NCBI RefSeq assembly: GCF_037974265.1
Contig: NZ_CP150233.1
Coordinates: 2,046,001 to 2,110,000, forward strand
Direction of reading: 5' to 3'
Origin: Paenibacillus sp. FSL R5-0623
Lineage (GTDB): Bacteria; Bacillota; Bacilli; Paenibacillales; Paenibacillaceae
DNA length: 64,000 bases
Positions within the stretch are counted from its first letter, which is position 1. Every line of letters begins with the position of its first letter. Shown here one piece after another: positions 54,651-62,442 of this stretch. The notes beneath the pieces were generated by a model. It saw nothing but the letters and a program-made list of their open reading frames with translations, was not told where the DNA came from and did no database searches. The position numbers and the translations under genes were made by a program.

Positions 54651-57341
54651 ATGTATGCACCGATCTTATCTACGAAATTAACCATTCCAGTTCAGCGCTC
54701 CCATGTAGTGGATCGTCCCCGCCTGTATGTCCGTTTCGGCGAGGGGATGCACGCTAAACTCATACTGGTCTCTGCTCCTGCAGGATCAGGAAAAACACTA
54801 CTAGTCAATCAATGGGTTAAGTCTTCTTTAATAGATACAGCTTGGCTCTCGCTGGAAGAAGCGGATAACGATCCTTCACGTTTTTTGACATATCTATGTG
54901 CTTCGTTACAGACGATTGTCCCCAAGCTTGCTGAAGGAATCATGGGATTTGTTCAATCTTCCGAACCGCCACCTAATGAGACCATTATTACATACCTTCT
55001 TAATGAAGTTTCTGAAATAACCGATCATTTTGTACTTGTTCTGGATGATTATCATCTCATGACTTCAGAAGTGATCCATCAAGCGCTTGCCTACTTACTG
55101 AGGCACATGCCCCCGCATATGCATATCGTCATGACTACGCGTCAGCAACCCAAGTTACCTTTGGCTCGACTGCGGGCAAAGGGGGAATTGATTGAAATAC
55201 GTGGTAGTGATCTGCGGTTTACTTCTGCCGAATGTAGTGAGTTTTTGGATCGGATCATGGGATTGAAACTTTCAGAGGAACATGTCGCTCTCCTTGAAAA
55301 ACGAACAGAAGGCTGGGTGGCCGGGTTGCAGTTAGCGGCCTTATCCATGCAGGGTTCTTCTGATCTAAATCACTTTATGGAAACGTTCAGTGGCAGGGAC
55401 CCATTTGTACTGGACTATCTAATGGAAGAAATATTACAAGGGCTTACCGAACAGGTACAGAACTTTTTATTGAAAACGTGCATGTTGGATCGATTATGCG
55501 GTTCATTGTGTGATGCGATCTTTGATATAGATGAACCCAAGGAACATGAATCCGTTGATTTTACCGGACAGGACATGTTGGAGTGGCTGGAGCAAGCCAA
55601 TCTTTTCATCGTTCCCTTGGACAATGAGAGGCGATGGTATCGTTACCATCATCTGTTTGCAGATTTATTGCGTAAAAGAGTACACCAGAATTCAAATTAT
55701 GCCGGCACAGCGCAGACCGAACTGTCTGTTACTGAGATACATAAGCGAGCGAGTATCTGGTATGAGAAGCATCAAATGGAGCTGGAGGCTTTCAATCATG
55801 CTGTAGCTGCGGCAGATACTCATCGGGCATCGGATCTGTTGGAAGGTAAAGGTATGCCACTTCTTTTTCGCGGGGGTGCTGTTCCTGCCTTGCAATGGTT
55901 GAGTTCTCTATCCTCAGCAGAAATGGATTCAATACCTTCCCTATGGGTGATGCATGCGGCTGCGTTGTTAGTGTCAGGACATATGATAGACGTCGAACCC
56001 AAATTGCAGTCTGCTGAACAAGCGTTACAAAATATGGAACCTGAAAAGATCAATTCTGATCTCATCGGACATATTGCCTCCATCCGAGCCACGCTGGCTG
56101 TCAGCCGGCACGATGCGGATACGATTATTACGGAGTCACTTCGAGCACTCAAATATTTGCATCCTCATAATCTGCCCATTCGTGCAGCAACAGCTTGGAC
56201 CTTAGGATATGCATACCAGCTTCAGGGAAAACGTGTGGAAGCCGAATTGTCCTACGAGGAATCATTATCGAACAGTACCAGGATCGGACATCATATCATC
56301 ACGATGATGGCGACACTGGGCATGGGGAATATGCAGGAATCTAACAATCAGCTACACCTGGCGGCTGAAGCCTATCAGCAGGTGGTACATATGGCAGGTA
56401 AGCCACCGCTACCCATTGCTTGTGAAGCCCACTTGGGTCTGGCGCGAGTTCATTACGAATGGAATAAGCTTGATGTGGCGATGTTACACGCTCAACAGAG
56501 TGTGCAGTTGGCACATCAATTTGTCCAAACCGACAGGGTTGTTGCAAGTGAGTTATGGCTCGCCCGAGTGACGCTTGCGAAGGCGGATCTTCTTCAAGCC
56601 GCTTTTATGTTAGATAGAATCAACGAAAAGGCCCAACGGTTAAATTTTACAAAGGCGATCCCTGATATTACTGCTGCATACGTTCTTGTGCTCCTTCGTC
56701 AGGGCGATCTGAAAAAGGCAATACGATTATCATGGGACAGAAATCATGCGCTTAGTCAGACCAGAGTATTGCTGAAGCAGGGGAACACCTTGGGAGCACT
56801 TGGTATGATGGAATCCTGTCTTCACTTGGCCATAACCAAAGGCTTCAAGGATGAACAGCTCAAGGCAACAATCCTTCTGGCGGTTATCCATGAGGAACAT
56901 GGAAATAGAACACAAGCTATCGAGCTCCTGACTGAGGCCATGATGATGGCAGAGCCAGCAGGCTTCATTCGTGTATTTGTAGACGAAGGTGTTGTTGTGC
57001 ACAGTCTTTTGAAGAGTATGAGAGCACGTGGTGACTCACATTTATATCTGCTTCAATTACTGGCTGCATTTGATGAAGGTGAGGACAACAGAATAGAAAT
57101 GATTTCGGAAGAGACAGATGTATATCCGTACGTTTCTGAACTGCGAATTGATCCGTTAAGTGTGAGAGAGCTCGAAGTATTACATCTGATTGCGCAGGGA
57201 AGATCCAATCGGGAGATTAGTGAGATACTTCATATTGCGCTGCCTACCGTGAAAGGACATAACCGGATTATTTTTGACAAAATGCAGGTGAAGCGACGAA
57301 CCGAAGCCGTGGCAAAAGCACGTGAATGGAAACTCCTGTAA
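54651..57341 (+). CDS. MalT-like LuxR family ATP-dependent regulator (LAL/STAND)
   Basis: 896 residues. N-terminal STAND ATPase with Walker A VSAPAGSGKTLLV (about 39-51) and Walker B LVLDDYHLM (about 130); a winged-helix arm; TPR-like helical repeats (about 420-780); and a LuxR helix-turn-helix at the C-terminus (PLSVRELEVLHLIAQG, SNREISEILHIALPTVKGH). Size and layout fit MalT-type activators that oligomerise with ATP and an inducer. The inducer is unknown. TGGAGG precedes the ATG. No adjacent target is obvious. Confidence 0.92.
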   Translation: MYAPILSTKLTIPVQRSHVVDRPRLYVRFGEGMHAKLILVSAPAGSGKTLLVNQWVKSSLIDTAWLSLEEADNDPSRFLTYLCASLQTIVPKLAEGIMGFVQSSEPPPNETIITYLLNEVSEITDHFVLVLDDYHLMTSEVIHQALAYLLRHMPPHMHIVMTTRQQPKLPLARLRAKGELIEIRGSDLRFTSAECSEFLDRIMGLKLSEEHVALLEKRTEGWVAGLQLAALSMQGSSDLNHFMETFSGRDPFVLDYLMEEILQGLTEQVQNFLLKTCMLDRLCGSLCDAIFDIDEPKEHESVDFTGQDMLEWLEQANLFIVPLDNERRWYRYHHLFADLLRKRVHQNSNYAGTAQTELSVTEIHKRASIWYEKHQMELEAFNHAVAAADTHRASDLLEGKGMPLLFRGGAVPALQWLSSLSSAEMDSIPSLWVMHAAALLVSGHMIDVEPKLQSAEQALQNMEPEKINSDLIGHIASIRATLAVSRHDADTIITESLRALKYLHPHNLPIRAATAWTLGYAYQLQGKRVEAELSYEESLSNSTRIGHHIITMMATLGMGNMQESNNQLHLAAEAYQQVVHMAGKPPLPIACEAHLGLARVHYEWNKLDVAMLHAQQSVQLAHQFVQTDRVVASELWLARVTLAKADLLQAAFMLDRINEKAQRLNFTKAIPDITAAYVLVLLRQGDLKKAIRLSWDRNHALSQTRVLLKQGNTLGALGMMESCLHLAITKGFKDEQLKATILLAVIHEEHGNRTQAIELLTEAMMMAEPAGFIRVFVDEGVVVHSLLKSMRARGDSHLYLLQLLAAFDEGEDNRIEMISEETDVYPYVSELRIDPLSVRELEVLHLIAQGRSNREISEILHIALPTVKGHNRIIFDKMQVKRRTEAVAKAREWKLL

Positions 57342-57434
57342 CGGATGTATCTTTGAAACAATACTTTAGTATCTAGGGGCCGAACCCACTTCCCGATATA
57401 CTCATGGCAAACAGGAACATGTGGGGGGAAAGAT

Positions 57435-58355
57435 ATGAGAGCTATCATATGTACAAAGTATGGATCACCAGATGTGTTGCAGCTTAAAGATATAGCGAAG
57501 CCATCACCCAAAGAGCATGAGATTCAGATTAAAATACATGCAACAACCGTAACATCGGGGGACTGTAGAGTTCGCGGTTTTAATAGCCCATTCCTGTACT
57601 GGATACCCATGCGTCTTTTTTTGGGAATCCGAAAACCCCGAAATTCGATTCTGGGCGTAGAGTTAGCAGGCGAAGTTACGGCGATCGGCAAGGAAGTGAA
57701 GCGATTTAATTTAGGTGATCAGGTATATGCACTAAATGGAATGCGTTTCGGTGCCCATGCTCAGTATATATGTCTATCTGAAGAGGATCCCGTCACTTTG
57801 AAACCGGTTAATGCAACGTATGAGGAAGCAGCAGCTGTTCCGTTCGGTGGAACTACGGCCTTATATTTTCTGCTCAAAGGAAACATAAAACGGGGAATGA
57901 AAGTGCTCATCTATGGAGCTTCGGGAGCCGTAGGAACTGCTGCTGTACAGCTTGCAAAGTATTTTGGAGCAGAAGTGACAGGGGTATGCAGTACAACGAA
58001 TGTGGAATTCGCGAAGTCACTTGGTGCCGAGCATGTTATCGATTATATGAAGGAAGACTTTACAAAAACAAGTCAGCGGTATGATCTGATATTGGATGCA
58101 GTTGGCAAAGTCTCGAAAGGTCAGTGTCGGCACCTATTGGTACCTAACGGCACATATGTCACTGTTGATGGGCAAGGCATCGCAAGGGTTACTGCGAAGG
58201 ATCTGATACTTCTTAAAGAGTTGATGGAGGCTGGTAAGATGCAAGCGGTGATTGACAGACGTTATGCCTTGGAGCAAATTCAGGAAGCTTATCGCTATGT
58301 GGAAACAGGGCGAAAGAGGGGAAATGTCGTGATTACGGTCAAACATGAGAACTAA
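57435..58355 (+). CDS. NAD(P)-dependent medium-chain reductase (quinone-oxidoreductase-like)
   Basis: 306 residues. GroES-like N-terminal half (MRAIICTKYGSPDVLQL, LGVELAGEVTAIG) and a Rossmann half with IYGASGAVGTAAVQLAKYFG. Zinc-binding residues of alcohol dehydrogenases are not seen, which places it with zinc-free quinone reductase/enoyl reductase MDR proteins. It starts 93 bases after the LuxR gene with GGGGGGAAAG upstream and ends at a bidirectional terminator. Confidence 0.87.
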   Translation: MRAIICTKYGSPDVLQLKDIAKPSPKEHEIQIKIHATTVTSGDCRVRGFNSPFLYWIPMRLFLGIRKPRNSILGVELAGEVTAIGKEVKRFNLGDQVYALNGMRFGAHAQYICLSEEDPVTLKPVNATYEEAAAVPFGGTTALYFLLKGNIKRGMKVLIYGASGAVGTAAVQLAKYFGAEVTGVCSTTNVEFAKSLGAEHVIDYMKEDFTKTSQRYDLILDAVGKVSKGQCRHLLVPNGTYVTVDGQGIARVTAKDLILLKELMEAGKMQAVIDRRYALEQIQEAYRYVETGRKRGNVVITVKHEN

Positions 58356-58388
58356 TTGGCAGTGTGTCGAACTTACTTTTCAAAGGAA

Positions 58389-58432
58389 TGAAAAAGCCAC
58401 CCTCGGTCATATGACCAAGAGCGGCTTCTTTA
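58389..58432. terminator. Bidirectional terminator
   Basis: AAGCCACCCTCGGTCAT / ATGACCAAGAGCGGCTT is an imperfect hairpin with A-run on one side and T-rich tail on the other, between convergent genes. Confidence 0.7.
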
Positions 58433-58463
58433 CATGCCAATTCGCATATCAGCCATTCAGCTA

Positions 58464-58760
58464 TTATGCTTTAACTTGTTCTCCAGCAAATACTTCAACG
58501 TTCATTGGAGCGGCCATGAATGCTGCTGCTTGTTGAACAAAAGCTTGGAAATGCGCGCTTGTGTTGTGGGAAGCTGTAGCAGCTTCATCTTTCCACAGCT
58601 CGATCATCGTGTATTGTTGTTCGCGTTCTGTGCTTTTTGCCAAATCGTAGCTGATGTTACCTTCTTCTTGACGTGTTGCAGCAATCAGTTCTTTCGCAGA
58701 TACGAGGAATGCTTGCTCTTGGTCCGGTTTAACTTGCAGATGCGCGTGAATGATAATCAT
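58464..58760 (-). CDS. Antibiotic-biosynthesis-monooxygenase-domain protein (quinol monooxygenase-like)
   Basis: 98 residues, single ABM ferredoxin-like domain: MIIIHAHLQVKPDQEQAF, EEGNISYDLAKS, TMIELWKDEAATASHNTSAH and a helix ending FMAAPMNVEVF. The pattern matches YgiN-type quinol monooxygenases and related proteins that act on quinones or reactive small molecules. GGAGG precedes the ATG. It lies 96 bases downstream of the nitroreductase on the same strand. Confidence 0.85.
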   Translation of the reverse strand: MIIIHAHLQVKPDQEQAFLVSAKELIAATRQEEGNISYDLAKSTEREQQYTMIELWKDEAATASHNTSAHFQAFVQQAAAFMAAPMNVEVFAGEQVKA

Positions 58761-58856
58761 AATGTATAACCTCCATATTGTGTTTGTTTGGAATGTGTTA
58801 AGAATGTATGGTTACTAACCAATATAATCGAACTTACAGGGAAACCGTCCCTGATA

Positions 58857-59507
58857 TTATGCCCAAGTTGTGATGGTTTCTACAGGCAGACGGTAGGAAG
58901 GGTGGCCTTCTTTGGCCGATTTACCGATCGAGATCAACATAACAGGTTGATAACGCTCTTTGTCCATGCCAAATGCTTCTGCAATTTGATCTTTCTCATA
59001 ACCACCAATTGGGTTGGTGTCATAACCATGAGCACGAGCAGCAAGCATCAATTGCATGGAAGCAAGGCCAGCATCGATCAGGTTAACGTCACGAAGATCG
59101 GAAGCAGCCATCTTTTCGTAATAAGGCATTACAGTTTTGAGCTGCATATCCTTAATGTCTTGTGGCATGTAACCAAGTTCTACAGCTTTACCAAAAATCT
59201 CATCCATGTATTCAACGTTGTTCATATCAATAAATACGCCAATAACAGCGGCAGAAGTCAACACTTGATTTTGATTAAATCTCGCAAGTGGAGCAAGCTT
59301 TTCTTTACCTTCAGCCGTATCAACAACCAGAAAACGCCAAGGCTGCAGATTGATCGAAGATGGTGCACGGGAAGCTTCGGACAGAATTTCTGTCATCTCT
59401 TCACGGCTGATCTTCACTTCAGGATCGTAAAGTTTAACAGAACGGCGACCGTAGGTAATTTCGTTAAAATCATTGGTTTTTTGGAATTTGCTTTGAATTG
59501 TACTCAT
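58857..59507 (-). CDS. Nitroreductase family protein (NfnB/MhqN-like)
   Basis: 216 residues. FMN-binding nitroreductase fold: YGRRSVKLYDP near the N-terminus, the FMN segment SRAPSSINLQPWRFLVV, an inserted helical region (MDEIFGKAVELGYMPQD), and GYDTNPIGGYEKDQIAEAF. Such enzymes reduce quinones or nitro compounds with NAD(P)H. Preceded by a MarR gene on the same strand; the arrangement recalls the quinone-responsive mhq genes of Bacillus. GAGGAGAG lies upstream of the ATG. Confidence 0.88.
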   Translation of the reverse strand: MSTIQSKFQKTNDFNEITYGRRSVKLYDPEVKISREEMTEILSEASRAPSSINLQPWRFLVVDTAEGKEKLAPLARFNQNQVLTSAAVIGVFIDMNNVEYMDEIFGKAVELGYMPQDIKDMQLKTVMPYYEKMAASDLRDVNLIDAGLASMQLMLAARAHGYDTNPIGGYEKDQIAEAFGMDKERYQPVMLISIGKSAKEGHPSYRLPVETITTWA

Positions 59508-59532
59508 TCATGGATCTCTCCTCTATATGGGT

Positions 59533-59952
59533 TTAGAAATTGTTGTGCATACGTTCCAGGAGATCGGCGAGTGACTGAACTTCGTCTTCACTGAAATCCT
59601 GTAAAATCTGGTTGATAAAATTGGTCTTCTCTGCTTTGTAGCCTTCAATCTGTTTCCGACCGTGGTCCGTCAAACGAACAAAAGTGACCCGATTATCGTC
59701 GGGGTTCTTGCGTCTTGTAACCATCAGGTCCGCCTCAAGCTGTTTCAAGTGGCGTGTAATCGCAGCACTATCAATGTTAATGATTTTCTGCAGCATGGAT
59801 TGGTTAATCTCATCTACCTGATCCAGCTCATGCAGAATTTCGAAGCGAGAGGAACTGATACCTGTACAGCGTTCAAACTTGGGACTGATTTTGTTACCCA
59901 ACACGTTCAACAGATTGATGATTTGTTCTTCTTTGGAAACAATACGTGTCAT
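59533..59952 (-). CDS. MarR family transcriptional regulator
   Basis: 139 residues from the ATG at 59952 (GGGAGG upstream). Winged helix with NQSMLQKIINIDSAAITRHL and the wing VTRRKNPDDNRVTFVRLT, a standard MarR pattern. It begins the nitroreductase-monooxygenase unit and probably autoregulates through the triple palindrome at 60065-60106, 113 bases upstream. Likely senses quinones or similar electrophiles; only one Cys is present, near residue 29. Confidence 0.87.
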   Translation of the reverse strand: MTRIVSKEEQIINLLNVLGNKISPKFERCTGISSSRFEILHELDQVDEINQSMLQKIINIDSAAITRHLKQLEADLMVTRRKNPDDNRVTFVRLTDHGRKQIEGYKAEKTNFINQILQDFSEDEVQSLADLLERMHNNF

Positions 59953-60064
59953 GACTAGACCTCCCGGGTGAATCTGAATCATGAACAACGGCGTATGTTA
60001 ACCAATGATTAATGTTGCAGTATACAATGCCATTGCCTAATGATTATTTGTATGCTCTCGATCA

Positions 60065-60106
60065 TTGATGTATCAATATTTGATGCGTCAATCATTGATG
60101 TCTCAA
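60065..60106. promoter_or_regulatory. Triple TTGATGNNTCAA operator with 15-base period
   Basis: Three 12-base units, TTGATGTATCAA (60065), TTGATGCGTCAA (60080) and TTGATGTCTCAA (60095), each start exactly 15 bases after the previous. Each unit has TTGA/TCAA dyad symmetry. Likely a cooperative site of the adjacent MarR regulator. Confidence 0.65.
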
Positions 60107-60243
60107 TTAATATATCATGCCTTTTATGATTTTGCAACAGGTTAGAAAATGCTGCTGATTCTAGCGTTATTATCCCACTATGTTACATTACATTCCGTAT
60201 ATGTTGTCCAAATGGATAAGTTAATATTGATTGTTTATGTCAT

Positions 60244-60258
60244 TGAGAATTGTTATCA
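60244..60258. promoter_or_regulatory. Fur box candidate before the AraC gene
   Basis: TGAGAATTGTTATCA matches the 7-1-7 Fur consensus TGATAATNATTATCA with two changes. It lies about 110 bases before the AraC start; TATAAT overlaps nearby (60267-60272). Confidence 0.55.
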
Positions 60259-60370
60259 ACTAATTTATAATAAAATGAAATGTACATCATGAGCGAAATT
60301 AACAGGCATTTCCTAACAGCAACAAGAAGGTATGTCGATGTAACATGGTGGGAGGGAAAGTACAGCGGAT

Positions 60371-62392
60371 ATGAATTTAAATGATCACATCAGGTTGTGG
60401 AATCATGTTTTTGTCAAAATACTGGACGTACGCCAGAACGCTTTGGATCCTGGGGAGAAGCTGAGAAATTATCAACTACCAGCGAGTACCTATCTATATA
60501 TCACCGACGGAAGTGCACGGATACGAATGGATCAACACAGATATATCGTGAAGGGATTCCACATCATTCATGGAGGCAAACAGGCGCATTTAAACATGGA
60601 GACGGATTCAGGCGTGACGTATTATATGATTTTGTACAAAGCCATTCTGGCCTTGCCCTGTGGGATGGAAATTCAGCATCTGATGGACCATGAACGTCCG
60701 TTCCAGGACCAATACGCACTTGTACCAACCCGTCCGCTGCACCTGTATCAGTGTATGGAGGAATTAAAACAGGAGTGGGAACAGTCCACTAAGCTTGCAA
60801 AGTTACATGCCAAAACCTTATTTCATCAATGGGTATATTCTTTGTTGGCAGACATATACGAACAATCCATTCAGCCACATAAACCGGATACGGTCACACA
60901 GGCTATTGAATACATGAATGCTCATCTCCATAAGCCCATAGCTCTTGACGTAATGGCAGAAGCAATGGAATGCAGTGTGGGGCACTTGTCCAGGTTGTTC
61001 AAACAAAAGTTAAACATCAGTCCCATCCAGTATCTTGGACAGATCCGAATGGAGAGGGCAGCACATCTTCTGGTGCATACCCGTGCTACGCTGCAACAGA
61101 TTGCAGAACAGGTCGGCTATCCGGATGCACATTCACTGAGCCGCAGCTTCAAAAAAATAAAAGGTCTTTCTCCAATTCGTTATAAAAAAGGAGTAAGCCA
61201 ACGGTTTAACAAGTCGCAACAGACATTGGTATTGAACAACAAGCAAGATTTGCCCAGTATAATGCAAGAAAATGCCCTTCATTCGTTACATTCCCATCTA
61301 TATAATGATATTGATTATCAATATCAAAAGAATGTTGGAGGGGAATTAATAATGCAAGGAAAATTCAAAATGACAGCACTAAGCATGATGTTGTGTCTAA
61401 CGCTATTGCTCACGGCCTGTTCCAGTCCGGCACCGTCTGCAAGTGGTACGCAAACAGAGACCAATGCGGCTACTACACAATCGGGTAACCAGACAACGGA
61501 GACAGGGAAATCGACTGCACAGCCGGAGACGCGGACGGTCTCCACAATGAGGGGAGATGTGGTAATTCCGGCCAATCCTCAGCGTGTCGCTTCAGATCAA
61601 TATATGGGGTACCTGCTGAAACTGGGCATTGTACCGGTTGGTGTAAGAACATTTATGCTGAACGAAGGATGGATTGAAAAGTCTGGCATTGCTGCTGATG
61701 TTATAGCGGGTATTGAGGATTTGGGAGGAGAGTTCCCAATGAATCTGGAGAAATTAGTGTCACTTGAGCCGGATCTCATCATCGGTTCCATTGATAAAAA
61801 TATTGAGGATTACGAAAAAATTGCAACGACCGTCTTTTTACCTTATTGGGAAGGCGATAAAACTTCTGGTCCACTGGAAAAGCTGCGCCGGATTGCTGGT
61901 GTTTTTGGTAAAGAGAAGGAAGCAGAGCAATGGATCACGACATATGAAGAGAATATCGAAGAGACTAAGAAGCAGATTGATGGTGTAATTAAAGAAGGCG
62001 AGACCGTATCCATCATTCAAATAGGATACAAAGCGTTGTATGTACTTGGTGCAGAAGGTGGGAACTATGGTAGTTCCACGATCTACGAGATGCTGAAACT
62101 GCCTCCTACTCAGCAAGCACTCGATATGAAGGATGGATTCGAGACGATCTCCCTTGAAGTACTGCCTGAGTATATGGGAGATCATATCTTCTTATATGGT
62201 TCGGGTAGCGAAGACGCCAAAGAGATCCTGAACAGCGAGGTGTGGAAACGTCTGCCTGCTGTGCAGAAAGGACAAGTCTACGCCTATGGTTCCTTGGATG
62301 GAACAGAGGATGAGTTCGTCATGGAAGATCCCTATTCACTGGAGTTGCAGTTGGATAGTATAAAGAATTTACTATTGGGAGCTAAAAAATAG
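60371..62392 (+). CDS. AraC regulator fused in frame to a siderophore-binding lipoprotein
   Basis: One uninterrupted frame of 673 codons. Residues 1-about 165: cupin-like sensor; about 170-275: two AraC helix-turn-helix motifs (LDVMAEAMECSVGHLSRLF, LQQIAEQVGYPDAHSLSRSF). Residues 276-327 are a poorly structured linker. From Met328 a complete lipoprotein begins: signal MLCLTLLLTACSS and a PBP domain (PQRVASDQYMGYLLKLGIVP, LVSLEPDLIIG) of the iron-siderophore type. An internal ribosome site (TTGGAGGGG) and a Fur box lie just before codon 328, so the two products are probably made separately and the stop of the AraC gene was lost. The upstream GGGAGGG lies 14 bases before the ATG. Confidence 0.8.
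   Translation: MNLNDHIRLWNHVFVKILDVRQNALDPGEKLRNYQLPASTYLYITDGSARIRMDQHRYIVKGFHIIHGGKQAHLNMETDSGVTYYMILYKAILALPCGMEIQHLMDHERPFQDQYALVPTRPLHLYQCMEELKQEWEQSTKLAKLHAKTLFHQWVYSLLADIYEQSIQPHKPDTVTQAIEYMNAHLHKPIALDVMAEAMECSVGHLSRLFKQKLNISPIQYLGQIRMERAAHLLVHTRATLQQIAEQVGYPDAHSLSRSFKKIKGLSPIRYKKGVSQRFNKSQQTLVLNNKQDLPSIMQENALHSLHSHLYNDIDYQYQKNVGGELIMQGKFKMTALSMMLCLTLLLTACSSPAPSASGTQTETNAATTQSGNQTTETGKSTAQPETRTVSTMRGDVVIPANPQRVASDQYMGYLLKLGIVPVGVRTFMLNEGWIEKSGIAADVIAGIEDLGGEFPMNLEKLVSLEPDLIIGSIDKNIEDYEKIATTVFLPYWEGDKTSGPLEKLRRIAGVFGKEKEAEQWITTYEENIEETKKQIDGVIKEGETVSIIQIGYKALYVLGAEGGNYGSSTIYEMLKLPPTQQALDMKDGFETISLEVLPEYMGDHIFLYGSGSEDAKEILNSEVWKRLPAVQKGQVYAYGSLDGTEDEFVMEDPYSLELQLDSIKNLLLGAKK
61307..61325. 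promoter_or_regulatory. Fur box inside the AraC-lipoprotein frame
   Basis: GATATTGATTATCAATATC is a perfect palindrome differing from the 19-base Fur box GATAATGATTATCATTATC by one symmetrical change. It sits 27 bases before the lipoprotein ATG, inside the open frame. Confidence 0.75.
61352..62392 (+). CDS. Iron-siderophore ABC transporter substrate-binding lipoprotein (internal-start product)
   Basis: 346 residues if translated from the ATG at 61352, 9 bases after GGAGGGG. Residues 1-25 are a lipoprotein signal with lipobox LLTAC; a Ser/Thr/Gln-rich spacer (about 30-65) and a FecB/BtuF-like periplasmic-binding fold follow (TMRGDVVIPANPQRVASDQY, GGEFPMNLEKLVSLEPDLII, LKLPPTQQAL). It would capture a ferric siderophore at the outer membrane face for an importer not in the window. 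The Fur box just upstream supports separate, iron-repressed expression. Confidence 0.75.
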   Translation: MQGKFKMTALSMMLCLTLLLTACSSPAPSASGTQTETNAATTQSGNQTTETGKSTAQPETRTVSTMRGDVVIPANPQRVASDQYMGYLLKLGIVPVGVRTFMLNEGWIEKSGIAADVIAGIEDLGGEFPMNLEKLVSLEPDLIIGSIDKNIEDYEKIATTVFLPYWEGDKTSGPLEKLRRIAGVFGKEKEAEQWITTYEENIEETKKQIDGVIKEGETVSIIQIGYKALYVLGAEGGNYGSSTIYEMLKLPPTQQALDMKDGFETISLEVLPEYMGDHIFLYGSGSEDAKEILNSEVWKRLPAVQKGQVYAYGSLDGTEDEFVMEDPYSLELQLDSIKNLLLGAKK

Positions 62393-62442
62393 AGTTAATT
62401 AGTTCACACAGAATCGGATCAGAACGGGGAGGGGACGTGCGC

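Larger units (their letters stand above)
59953..60370. other. 418-base divergent control region between MarR and AraC genes
   Basis: AT-rich. It holds the 15-base-periodic triple palindrome (60065-60106) nearer the MarR gene and a Fur-like box (60244-60258) nearer the AraC gene. No coding frame. Confidence 0.6.

Noticed and set aside
58788..59594. A 268-codon plus-strand frame across the nitroreductase
   Set aside because: Antisense to a well-supported nitroreductase with its own ribosome site and MarR partner.
60371..62392. Reading the whole frame as a normal Btr-type AraC/binding-protein regulator
   Set aside because: Btr-type proteins have no lipoprotein signal between the parts; here a full signal, lipobox, ribosome site and Fur box stand at the join, so separate translation of the second half is more likely.
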